Shown piece after piece: positions 16,101 through 23,082 of a DNA stretch of 34,787 nt. Where the stretch lies: positions 708,134 to 742,920 of the forward strand of contig NZ_AJYZ02000041.1 in the NCBI RefSeq assembly GCF_000272045.2, in the 5' to 3' direction. The stretch is from Vibrio crassostreae 9ZC13 (GTDB taxonomy: Bacteria > Pseudomonadota > Gammaproteobacteria > Enterobacterales > Vibrionaceae). The notes under the pieces are model-generated. The model saw only the letters and a program-made list of their open reading frames with translations, did no database searches and was not told the DNA's origin. Each line of letters starts with the position of its first letter. The stretch's first letter is position 1. A program made the position numbers and the translations under genes.

Positions 16101-17372
16101 CTAGTGACTGGCGTTAAAGCGGAAGACATCTTCGCGATGGCGCGCTTGATCGGTACTGCAAAACGCACGGCGGTGTATTACTCCATGGGTATCACGCAAC
16201 ACACCACTGGCCACGACAACGTTCGTTCGATAGCTAACCTGCAGCTCTTGTGTGGCAACATCGGTATTGAAGGTGGGGGTATCAACCCGCTGCGTGGCCA
16301 ATCGAATGTTCAAGGTGCATGCGACATGGGCGCGTTGCCAAATAACTTGCCGGGTTATCAGAAAGTGTACAACCCAATGGTTCGTCAAAAGTTTGCGATG
16401 GAGTGGGGCGTTGCTGATTTGCCTGCTGAAACAGGGTTAACGCTGACCGAGATTATTGATGGGGCGTGTAATCGAGATGTGCGTGGTTTATATGTGATGG
16501 GTGAAAATCCTGTACTAAGCGATCCGAATCAAGCACACGTGATTGAAGGGCTTGAAGCGTTAGATTTCCTTGTGGTGCAAGACATCTTCTTAACCGAAAC
16601 GGCGCAGTATGCCGATGTGGTTCTACCGTCTTGCTCGTTCGCCGAGAAGTCTGGTCACTTTACCAATACCGAGCGACGCGTTCAGCGTATCAACCCTGCG
16701 GTATTACCTCCAGGTGAAGCGAAAGAGGATTGGGTGATTATCCAGTTACTTGCGAATGCAATGGGTGGTGGTTGGAGCTACGATTCGGTTGCGGACATTA
16801 CCAATGAGATTGCTCGCGTCACGCCACAATATGGTGGTTTACGTTGGGAAAACATCACGGTTAATGGCGTGCAATGGCCAAGCAATAAAAACAATCCTGA
16901 TGGCACTCGTATTATGCACCAGACTCAGTTCACTCGTGGACGTGGTCAGATGGAAGCGATTCCGTTTCGATATGCAGCAGAGCTTCCGGATGAAGAGTAT
17001 CCGTTAGTATTAACGACTGGGCGTATTCTAGAGCAGTTCCATACCGGAACCATGACGCGTAAAACTAAAGGGCTGGATAACTTAGCTGGGCCACGTGCGA
17101 TGGTCAGTGTTCATGATGCTGAAGCGTTAGGGATCTCGAATGGTCAGATGCTTAAAGTCTCAACACGTCGTGGTGAAATTGAAATCGCGGCTTTTGTAAC
17201 CAAGCGAATGCAGAAAGGTGTGGTGTTTATTCCCTTCCATTTCGTGGAGTCTCCTGTGAACCGTTTGACGACAACGGCGACCGATCCGCATGCCAAGATC
17301 CCTGAGTTTAAGGTTGCGGCAGTGCGCATTGATCCGATTCGTGAGCCTGAAATTGAAGCGACAGAGGCTTAG
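13143..17372 (+). CDS. Single-chain molybdenum formate dehydrogenase with GltD-like FAD/NADPH module
   Basis: A 1409-residue fusion. Residues 1-75 are a [2Fe-2S] ferredoxin domain (C34, C45, C48, C61). Residues 85-180 resemble the double [4Fe-4S] domain of GltD and dihydropyrimidine dehydrogenase (C97, C101, C105, C144, C148, C152). An FAD site VGSGPGG (196-202) and a second Rossmann site VAVIGGGNTA (323-332) follow; YRRTRDEMP with R351-R352 suggests NADPH. Two [4Fe-4S] ferredoxin motifs lie at C641-C651 and C692-C702. The rest is a formate dehydrogenase alpha chain: [4Fe-4S] at C728, C731, C735 and C764, K766, and DHCARLCHAST with predicted molybdenum ligand C855 (cysteine, not selenocysteine) and H856. 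I infer formate oxidation coupled to NADP+ or a ferredoxin, in the cytoplasm; there is no Tat signal. Hydrogenase-linked or CO2-reducing use is not excluded. AGGA is 7 bases before the ATG. Confidence 0.88.
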   Translation: MIQIVIDGKYRIVEQGQTVLEAAKTCGLEIPSLCGLNKTADKVPCDLCVVEVDGVGVTRSCELEVSNGLNITTQSKQLTNHRQEALNRIMTDHYADCEAPCQTACPAGVDIQSYLHHIAQNDHIKAIEVIKKTLPMPLSIGRVCPAFCETECRRNLVDESIAIRQLKRHAADADLAAQESYMPAKKPNKGKSIAIVGSGPGGLTAGYYLSNEGYEVSVYESMPKAGGWLRYGIPEYRLPKSILDKEIELMCRNGMVVECGKKLGVDFTLSDLSNDFDAVCLAVGASQAVEMNYPGSELGGCYLGVDYLKDYVTDQQYVTGKKVAVIGGGNTAIDCARTAVRDGADTTLIYRRTRDEMPAEDYEIEEAEHEGVKFHFLTNPAANIADENGHVSEIRLERMALGPADASGRRSPKPTGEFFVEAFDTVIAAVSQKPDLSFMDNEAIDIPLTRWNTADADPQTMHTGTGNIFSIGDFRRGPATAVEAVGDGRIAAQAIDRFFHGDMENIPAKPFNSRKHKQLKAVDPEQYKSIQRMARKIMPELTPEQREQSFDEVETGFDNADAIAEAARCLECGCQANTDCDLRDYSTEYKATQTHPEYKIDVASNESWQAIRAEEAKVGLTRQKFPVDDSSEFIIFDANRCISCGQCIQACREQNVHGVLSFMNQSDGKPASRPECRPNFGADKTLMGDSNCVQCGSCIQVCPTGAMVDARDRKQGDTDVLKKVDTICTYCGVGCKLTMHIDEQKNKIRYIEGGDSPVNEGMLCVKGRFGFDFVGSDARLTTPLIRKDGWLQPASWDEAVKLIAEKFTAIKQGFGSNALAGFSSAKTTNEDNYAFQKFIRRELGTNNVDHCARLCHASTVTGLEASLGSGAMTNDIPSIKHSDVIFIIGSDTTSAHPIIGSHIKQAVRHGGARLIVADPKRIDIADHAELYLAHRPGTDVMLINGVMQQIIKHGWYDQEYIEDRVDGFDTLLQEVMSPSYSLDKVELVTGVKAEDIFAMARLIGTAKRTAVYYSMGITQHTTGHDNVRSIANLQLLCGNIGIEGGGINPLRGQSNVQGACDMGALPNNLPGYQKVYNPMVRQKFAMEWGVADLPAETGLTLTEIIDGACNRDVRGLYVMGENPVLSDPNQAHVIEGLEALDFLVVQDIFLTETAQYADVVLPSCSFAEKSGHFTNTERRVQRINPAVLPPGEAKEDWVIIQLLANAMGGGWSYDSVADITNEIARVTPQYGGLRWENITVNGVQWPSNKNNPDGTRIMHQTQFTRGRGQMEAIPFRYAAELPDEEYPLVLTTGRILEQFHTGTMTRKTKGLDNLAGPRAMVSVHDAEALGISNGQMLKVSTRRGEIEIAAFVTKRMQKGVVFIPFHFVESPVNRLTTTATDPHAKIPEFKVAAVRIDPIREPEIEATEA

Positions 17373-17403
17373 CCCAATTCGTTAACAAATGGCAGATACT
17401 AAA

Positions 17404-17434
17404 AAGCCGCGTAACTCTCAGAGTTATGCGGCTT
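17404..17434. terminator. Bidirectional terminator between formate dehydrogenase and ATP-grasp genes
   Basis: A long stem AAGCCGCGTAACTC / GAGTTATGCGGCTT (17404-17417 with 17421-17434, one G-T pair) has A5 on the left and TTATTTATT on the right. It lies between two convergent genes and can stop both, more strongly on the minus strand. Confidence 0.85.
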
Positions 17435-17481
17435 ATTTATTGAGCTCTATTAGGTATCAAGTGACCTAGTTAGCAAATAGC

Positions 17482-18462
17482 TCAGTTCGGAACAATCTCG
17501 TTACCGTGAACACCGAATTGCTTAGCTGCGTATGCCACGCGCTCTGCAGGTTTCGGGTATTCAGCCGGCGTACCAAGGTTCTCAATATGGTGCAATCGAG
17601 GAAGCAGACCAGCACCGTTCGCGATTTGGATAGCCAAACCTGGACGTGCGTTAAGCTCAAGTACCATTGGGCCTTCTTCTTGGTCTAGAACCATGTCAGT
17701 ACCCATGTAGCCAAGCCCCGTCATTTCCCAAGCGCTTGATGCCAGTGTTAGCAGTTTTTCCCAATGCGGCACTTGAAGTAGCGCCAACTCTTTACCCGTA
17801 TCTGGGTGGTGAGTGACTGGGTGGTCAAACTGAACCGCACGAACGGCTTTACCCGTCGCAATACAAATACCTACACCTACAGCCCCTTGGTGCAAGTTAG
17901 CCTTGCCGTCTGAAGCTGAAGTAGATAAGCGCATCATCGCCATAACAGGGTAGCCCTTGAATACGATGATTCGTACATCTGGCACACCTTCGTAACTGAA
18001 GCCATCGAAACACTCATCAAACTTAATGAGGTTTTCAACTACCGCTACATCGTTCTTACCACCAAGTGAGAAAAGGCCTGCAAGAGCGTTACTGATGTGA
18101 CGCTCTACGTCTTCTTCATTGATAGTCGAACCTGATGGCTTGGTATAAACCCCATCCTTGTGAGATGTCACAACAAGGATGCCTTTACCACCACTACCTT
18201 GAGCTGGCTTGATTACGAAACCCGGCCACTCTTTTACCATCTTGTGGATTGTTTTTACTTCAGCTTGGTGACCGATAACGCCAATCAGCTTTGGCACCGT
18301 AGCGCCAGCCTGTTCAGCGATGATCTTAGTCTTAAGCTTGTCATCAACGAGTGGATACTTGGAACGATCATTGTAGCGACCAATGTAACTATGGTTACGC
18401 TTGTTCATTCCCATTATGCCTTTGTCTTTCAACCTAAACGGTGAAGTAAACTGATCAAACAT
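17482..18462 (-). CDS. Alpha-L-glutamate ligase-like ATP-grasp protein (RimK-related)
   Basis: A 326-residue ATP-grasp enzyme without a signal peptide, so cytoplasmic. The nucleotide-binding loop FVIKPAQGSGGKGILV (83-97, K85) is followed by acidic and basic catalytic-site residues: R164 in PDVRIIV, D256 in MGTDMVLD and the Mg site LELNARPG (268-275, E269, N271). RimK relatives join amino acids to a carboxylate through an acyl-phosphate. It is the last gene of a three-gene set, with its start 3 bases after the preceding stop and a strong GGAGGA ribosome binding site. Family knowledge says such ligases occur with the inactive transglutaminase-7TM and RimB-like protease seen here. The substrate is unknown to me; glutamate addition is only the family guess. 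Confidence 0.85.
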   Translation of the reverse strand: MFDQFTSPFRLKDKGIMGMNKRNHSYIGRYNDRSKYPLVDDKLKTKIIAEQAGATVPKLIGVIGHQAEVKTIHKMVKEWPGFVIKPAQGSGGKGILVVTSHKDGVYTKPSGSTINEEDVERHISNALAGLFSLGGKNDVAVVENLIKFDECFDGFSYEGVPDVRIIVFKGYPVMAMMRLSTSASDGKANLHQGAVGVGICIATGKAVRAVQFDHPVTHHPDTGKELALLQVPHWEKLLTLASSAWEMTGLGYMGTDMVLDQEEGPMVLELNARPGLAIQIANGAGLLPRLHHIENLGTPAEYPKPAERVAYAAKQFGVHGNEIVPN

Positions 18463-18465
18463 AAC

Positions 18466-19971
18466 TTAGTCCTCCGCTAGCGGTTTAAAGCGACGAAGCT
18501 CAGTTAGACGGTAGCCTGTGTAGTTACCTAGTAGCAAGATGGTCGCTAGAATAACAAGCTGTAAACCAATAAAGTTAAACGTTAAGTGCTGAATGAACGG
18601 GTTAGTCATGCCTAAGTAAACAAGAACCGCAGTGAATAGAGAACCACCACCTTGTAGCATTACTTCTTTCGCGCCTTCTTCTTCCCATAGGATAGACATA
18701 CGTTCGATAGTCCAAGATAGGATGATCATTGGGAAGAACGTAATCGATAGACCTTCAGTCAGACCCACTTTAAATGCGACTACAGTAAACACAGAGATAA
18801 TCATGATTACCGTGATGATTACGGCGGATATCCTGGCGACCAGTAGCAAATTAAGTTTGGACAAGTAGCTTCGAATAATAAGACCCGTACCAACAATCAG
18901 TAGGAAGCCGACAATGCCCGTTACCAATTGTGTTTGTACAAAGGCTACTGCAATCAGTACTGGCATGAAGGTACCAGACGTTTTTAAACCAATGATGACA
19001 CGCAGGAATACAACAATCAGAGCACCGATAGGAATCAGCATGATGGTTTTGAACATCGCTTGCTCTTCTAGCGGTAGGCTGTGAATTGAAAGGTTTAACA
19101 GTTGATCAGCAGAGACTTTGCTATTAGTTGCTTCAGTAGGAGTAACCTCCTGCGCAATCATAGAGAAGTGAACTTTACTGTTCTGACCGCCAACCACATC
19201 CAGTAGAGAAACGTTTGATTCATCCCAAATAAGCAGATTTGGCTGAACTTGTTGTTCACTTGATTCTGGAGAGAATAGAACCCATTGGTCGTGATCCCAG
19301 ATCTGGTTCATTTGCTGAATAGATTGACGACGACGTCCATCTTCTAGCTCGATAACGCCAACGACTTTATTGTGGATGTTTGCTGCTGAAAGTAGCTTGT
19401 GTGTCGCTTCCACTTTGGTCATGTTGTTCAGAATCAGCGCTGAGTTTTGGCTGTCTGGATCATTAAGTGTTTTGATGAGCTCACGGGTAAAAGTGATATT
19501 GTCTGCAGAACGTTTCGTCGCTCTATCAATCAATGCAAGAGAAGCCGCTTCTTCAGGGCCGTCGAAGCTTGGTTGCGAGACTTCACCTTCTGGTGCGATA
19601 GCATCAACTTTTGCTTGGTTGTCGACTAGGAATTGTGTTTTGTAGTAGATGGTTTGAGGGCCATCTGCGTATCGAATAGACCACTCTGCGCGGCGACCTG
19701 ATTCGGTATTCAAGTAAGAGATACCGTAACCCGGCGATGAAGCCGATTCGCCGATAAGTGTGTAGTTAGACTGAGTATGAGGAGCCGCTAAGGAAACTTT
19801 TGCTTCTTTGCCTACTGCGTTGAACTCGATGCGAGCTTCAACGTCCCAAACCTGTCTGGTTTCCCCTGGAGTCCAAGGTACACCGTAGGTCGTATGTCTG
19901 AACATACTCAGTGTTATACCTGCCACAATAAGCAGGAATATAGAGATATAAAATGGAATTCTTGACGTCAT
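18466..19971 (-). CDS. Inactive transglutaminase-like domain fused to seven transmembrane helices (UUP1 type)
   Basis: A 501-residue membrane protein. One N-terminal helix (about 6-24) leads into a long non-membrane part (about 25-305) that would face the periplasm. About seven hydrophobic segments then occupy 308-490, beginning TIMLIPIGALIVVFLRV and including the conserved-looking GLKTSGTFMPVLIAVAF. The soluble part is the right size and context for the inactive transglutaminase domain of this family. I find no cysteine anywhere in the chain, so thiol catalysis is impossible. A role as sensor, scaffold or peptide conduit is inference. It lies 17 bases after the protease gene (AGGG ribosome binding site) and 3 before the ligase gene, which indicates one operon. 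Confidence 0.82.
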   Translation of the reverse strand: MTSRIPFYISIFLLIVAGITLSMFRHTTYGVPWTPGETRQVWDVEARIEFNAVGKEAKVSLAAPHTQSNYTLIGESASSPGYGISYLNTESGRRAEWSIRYADGPQTIYYKTQFLVDNQAKVDAIAPEGEVSQPSFDGPEEAASLALIDRATKRSADNITFTRELIKTLNDPDSQNSALILNNMTKVEATHKLLSAANIHNKVVGVIELEDGRRRQSIQQMNQIWDHDQWVLFSPESSEQQVQPNLLIWDESNVSLLDVVGGQNSKVHFSMIAQEVTPTEATNSKVSADQLLNLSIHSLPLEEQAMFKTIMLIPIGALIVVFLRVIIGLKTSGTFMPVLIAVAFVQTQLVTGIVGFLLIVGTGLIIRSYLSKLNLLLVARISAVIITVIMIISVFTVVAFKVGLTEGLSITFFPMIILSWTIERMSILWEEEGAKEVMLQGGGSLFTAVLVYLGMTNPFIQHLTFNFIGLQLVILATILLLGNYTGYRLTELRRFKPLAED

Positions 19972-19988
19972 AGCTTACCCTACTATTG

Positions 19989-20729
19989 TTATTTAACTTC
20001 CGTTTGTACGTACTTTTTACTTACATCTACTAGCGCTATGTCTTTGATAAATTCGCGCCCTAGTAACACAGGGTGACTCATTTGAGAGCGATCCGCCAAT
20101 GTAAATTGCGCTTTTTCATGGATTTTTCCAACTTTCACCCATAATTCGATCACAGCTCGACGTTCTGCTTGATCATTGGTTGATTGACGGATTTTTACAT
20201 AACGTACAACAGGCGCTTCAATCCATTTCTGGTCTTCTTTAGCTTGGGCTTTGTCGTCTAGGTGAAATTTAACCCAGTTCTTGCCGTTACGTTCGAATTC
20301 TTTGATATCGACAGCGTTTAAAGAAGAGGTGGTTGCACCTGTATCAACACGAGCATCAAAGCTTTGCTTGATAGAGTCGATAAACACTTTTTCGATGCCG
20401 CCAAGGATAGTCGGTTGTGATATAGGAGCGATAGGAGCAACGGCAATAGCGACCGGTTCCTCTTCCTCTAGCTCTTCAATAACCTTGTGTTCCATGCTCG
20501 TTAGATGGGTATCTAATTGACTAGAAAGGGTAGTAATTTCGTCTTCTAAGCTTTCGATATAGTCACTTTGATTGCTTAGTTGCAGTTCAAGATTTTGAAC
20601 CTTATTTGCGATGTTTGTCTCTGAGCGGGAAATAGCGTCGAGAGTTTCTTGGTGGTAGGTAGCACCATTTGTAAGAGTACAACCAGAGAGCAAACCAACC
20701 GCCACAATAGGCGATAATCGCTTAAACAT
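19989..20729 (-). CDS. RimB-like retropepsin (ATP-dependent zinc protease family, DUF785), predicted lipoprotein
   Basis: A 246-residue protein. The start at 20729 (MFKRLSPIVAVGLLSGC) is chosen over a longer frame to 20786 because it gives a signal peptide with lipobox LSGC (C17) and has AAAGG upstream. The residue after the lipidated Cys is Thr, so outer-membrane sorting is expected. Residues about 28-90 form a coiled coil ending in a run of glutamates, then a Pro/Ala linker (91-108). The protease domain (about 110-246) has the aspartic active-site motif VDTGATTSSLNA (128-139, D129) and HPVLLGREFIKD (219-230). RimB removes glutamates added by RimK in other bacteria; the 'zinc protease' name of the family is historical. 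It is the first gene of the set with the transglutaminase-7TM and ligase genes. Confidence 0.85.
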   Translation of the reverse strand: MFKRLSPIVAVGLLSGCTLTNGATYHQETLDAISRSETNIANKVQNLELQLSNQSDYIESLEDEITTLSSQLDTHLTSMEHKVIEELEEEEPVAIAVAPIAPISQPTILGGIEKVFIDSIKQSFDARVDTGATTSSLNAVDIKEFERNGKNWVKFHLDDKAQAKEDQKWIEAPVVRYVKIRQSTNDQAERRAVIELWVKVGKIHEKAQFTLADRSQMSHPVLLGREFIKDIALVDVSKKYVQTEVK

Positions 20730-21041
20730 AAAAAAACCTTTGAGAATTAGAGAATAGTTCAGACTATTTAGAAGTTTAGCCCACAAAAAAGGATGCGTGA
20801 AGCATCCTATTGTAAGAGTCTGGTCATATTGAATCGCAATGTGAGCGCTACGCCAATTATTGCTATTTGGAATAGCTCACTTATTAAACACAAGTCAATT
20901 TTTGTTCAATTCTTAAGCTAAGGAAGCAAGGTTCACCGCGAAATTAACAGTGGCTTTTTGACCATGCAAGCAATTGTTTTGCTGCCTTAATAGGCTTGTG
21001 CTTAATTTACTCAATATGCCACTGCTTTGTGGGCAGTAAAT
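20730..21041. other. Intergenic region between cmoB and the protease operon
   Basis: No gene is seen. It contains the hairpin terminator at 20785-20808. The 233 bases between that hairpin and the cmoB stop hold no recognised element. A promoter for the three-gene operon should lie here; I could not identify a convincing -35/-10 pair after the terminator. Confidence 0.5.
20785..20808 (-). terminator. Terminator downstream of cmoB
   Basis: A 7-bp stem AGGATGC / GCATCCT (20790-20796 with 20802-20808) is followed on the minus strand by six T. It lies 233 bases past the cmoB stop and 55 before the protease start. Confidence 0.75.
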
Positions 21042-22013
21042 CTATGGCTTTGTTGCTACCAGAATCGCACGTCTCGGTGCAGGGTGACCTTCAACCGTTT
21101 TACTTGGATCGTTCGGATCGAGGTAATCTGGAAGAGAGTTGTGTGTCATCCATTCTGTGGTGCGTTGTTCACCAATTGTCGTGACATTTTCGTCAACGAT
21201 TCGTACGTCTTCAAAACCAACTTGTTCTAGCCAGCGTTTCAGTGCGCGAGCTGAAGGGAAGAAGTAGACGTTTCTCATTTGCGCGTAACGGTCAACCGGA
21301 ACTAATACTGCGTTCTCATCGCCTTCAATCACCAAGGTTTCAAGAACCAGTTCACCGCCAGACACCAATTGGTCTTTCAGTTGAATCAAGTGGTCCAGTG
21401 GTGAACGACGATGGTAAAGCACGCCCATGCTGAATACCGTGTCGTAGGCTTCTAGCTTTGGGAGCTGCTCAATACCTAGAGGTAATAGGTGAGCTCGTTG
21501 GTCATCGCCCATCAACTTACGAATTGCTTCAAACTGAACCAAGAATAGGTGGGAAGGATCGATACCAACCGTTAAGCGAGCACCTTCACCCAGCATGCGC
21601 CACATGTGGTAACCATTGCCACAACCTACATCGAGCACAGAACGGTTTTTAAGTGGTGAGATATGTGGAAGCACACGATCCCATTTCCAGTCACTGCGCC
21701 ATTCTGTATCGATATGAATGTCGTGAACCGTGTAAGGACCTTTTCTCCAAGGGTGGAAAGTCTTTAGCAAGCTTTCTAACTTTTTAAGTTCACCCGTGTG
21801 GAACGGTGTAGAGCTGCCAATGGTCACTGAGTTTTTCAGATCAACTTGGTCAGGCACACCTTGTGGAATCTTGTTCAATGCACGTAACCAGCGGTCGAAG
21901 TCACCGTGCTCTGCATTTTGCCAATCCGTCAGCTGTTGAGGAAGAACATTTAGCCACGGTTGTAGGCGAGTGTCTTGGGCAATGAGTTGATAAAAATTGG
22001 CAAAATTAAACAT
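21042..22013 (-). CDS. cmoB: CmoB, tRNA U34 carboxymethyltransferase
   Basis: A 323-residue protein, full length for CmoB. The N-terminal helical part (1-95) ends in TFHPWRKGPY. The methyltransferase-fold domain has motif I SVLDVGCGNGYHMWRM (125-140), then GIDPSHLFLVQFEA and FSMGVLYHRRSPLDHL, and the C-terminal QRTTEWMTHNSLPDYLDP. CmoB transfers a carboxymethyl group from carboxy-SAM to 5-hydroxyuridine at position 34 of tRNAs, giving cmo5U. It is transcribed after cmoA; the two are separated by 201 bases that contain a palindromic repeat element. Confidence 0.96.
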   Translation of the reverse strand: MFNFANFYQLIAQDTRLQPWLNVLPQQLTDWQNAEHGDFDRWLRALNKIPQGVPDQVDLKNSVTIGSSTPFHTGELKKLESLLKTFHPWRKGPYTVHDIHIDTEWRSDWKWDRVLPHISPLKNRSVLDVGCGNGYHMWRMLGEGARLTVGIDPSHLFLVQFEAIRKLMGDDQRAHLLPLGIEQLPKLEAYDTVFSMGVLYHRRSPLDHLIQLKDQLVSGGELVLETLVIEGDENAVLVPVDRYAQMRNVYFFPSARALKRWLEQVGFEDVRIVDENVTTIGEQRTTEWMTHNSLPDYLDPNDPSKTVEGHPAPRRAILVATKP

Positions 22014-22065
22014 AGTTTTTCACTGAGTTAATAGGGTCAATAAACCCTAAAATAAAAATTAAATT

Positions 22066-22166
22066 TGTCATTCCCTACAGTGAGGGACGAACATGATAGG
22101 GAATCTCGGTTTGTCGTACTTGATAGAGATCCCCAATTCGTTTGTTCCTCGCTCTTGAGGATGACA
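22066..22166. repeat. 101-bp imperfect palindromic repeat element
   Basis: The element begins TGTCATTCCC and ends GAGGATGACA, with perfect 6-bp terminal inverted repeats (TGTCAT / ATGACA). The left arm (22066-22107, ending GGGAATCTC) and right arm (22126-22166, beginning GAGATCCCC) pair along most of their roughly 41 bases around an 18-base loop. Sequences of this design recur between genes in vibrio genomes, from memory. It lies between cmoA and cmoB and would fold into a long hairpin in their mRNA. Only one copy is in this window. Confidence 0.8.
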
Positions 22167-22214
22167 TTTTAGTACGTGCTAACGGTGTCGCGACGGTTAC
22201 GTAATCTAAAATGT

Positions 22215-22943
22215 TTACTTTATCGCGAACATTGAACCAAAGTTGAAACATTGGAACCAGACTTCGCTGCTTGAGAAGCCAATCTTATCAAATCGCTCTC
22301 TGTGAACAGGGATCGAATCCGGGCGCATCACGTTTTCAATTGCGCTACGTTTCTGACTTACTTCTAGCTCGCTGTACCCGTTAGCACGTTTGAAATCATG
22401 GTGCAGGTCGATAAGCAGTTCATTTGAGCTTTCATCTTCGAATACGTATTTTTCTGACAGGATTAAGATCCCGCCTGGGCGCAAGCCAGCATGAATTTTC
22501 TCAAGCAGAGCGTATCGATCGTCTGGAGAAAGAAATTGCAGCGTAAAGTTAAGCACCACAACAGAAGCGTCTTTGATTTCCACTTCACGGATGTCGGCTT
22601 CAATCACTTCTACCGGTGTGTCACTGCGGTAAGCATTAACGTGCAATTTGCAGCGCTCAACCATGGCTTCTGAATTATCGATCGCGAAAATCGTGCAGCC
22701 TTCTTGCTGAATGTGACGACGCATAGAAAGTGTCGCAGCACCAAGCGAGCAGCCAAGGTCGTAAATATTTGAGTGTGGCTTTACAAAGCGCTCAGCCAGC
22801 ATGCCGATTGCAGAGATGATATTGCTATAGCCAGGCACCGAACGTTGAATCATATCCGGAAATACTTCAGCAACCCTTGCATCAAAGGTGAAGTCTCCAA
22901 TTTTATCAATAGGAGCGGAAAAGATATTGTCTGTGTTGCTCAT
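22215..22943 (-). CDS. cmoA: CmoA, carboxy-S-adenosyl-methionine synthase
   Basis: A 242-residue class I methyltransferase-fold enzyme. Motif I is IYDLGCSLGAATLSM (60-74), then IFAIDNSEAMVERC, VVVLNFTLQFLSPDDR and LILSEKYVFED. CmoA converts SAM and prephenate to carboxy-SAM, the donor used by CmoB. A promoter with GTGACA-17-TAAAAT lies just upstream (23006-23034). It leads the cmoAB unit, and yecE lies further upstream in the same orientation. The repeat element after it may influence how much cmoB is made relative to cmoA. Confidence 0.96.
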   Translation of the reverse strand: MSNTDNIFSAPIDKIGDFTFDARVAEVFPDMIQRSVPGYSNIISAIGMLAERFVKPHSNIYDLGCSLGAATLSMRRHIQQEGCTIFAIDNSEAMVERCKLHVNAYRSDTPVEVIEADIREVEIKDASVVVLNFTLQFLSPDDRYALLEKIHAGLRPGGILILSEKYVFEDESSNELLIDLHHDFKRANGYSELEVSQKRSAIENVMRPDSIPVHRERFDKIGFSSSEVWFQCFNFGSMFAIK

Positions 22944-23005
22944 AGCATTTTCTCTCGACAGTCAGCGTAATTGGCACAAAATTCGTACCAAATAAAAGGG
23001 GGCGT

Positions 23006-23034
23006 ATTTTACGTAAAAAAAACGCCACTGTCAC
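23006..23034 (-). promoter_or_regulatory. Sigma-70 promoter of cmoAB
   Basis: On the minus strand GTGACA (23034-23029, 5/6 to consensus) and TAAAAT (23011-23006, 5/6) are exactly 17 bases apart. Transcription near 22999 would give a leader of about 55 bases before cmoA. The same stretch is partly palindromic (GGCGT...ACGCC, 23001-23026). Confidence 0.6.
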
Positions 23035-23082
23035 GAAAACTGAGATTTAGCTCAAGGTTCGAAGCTACTTACAAGTGAGAGG

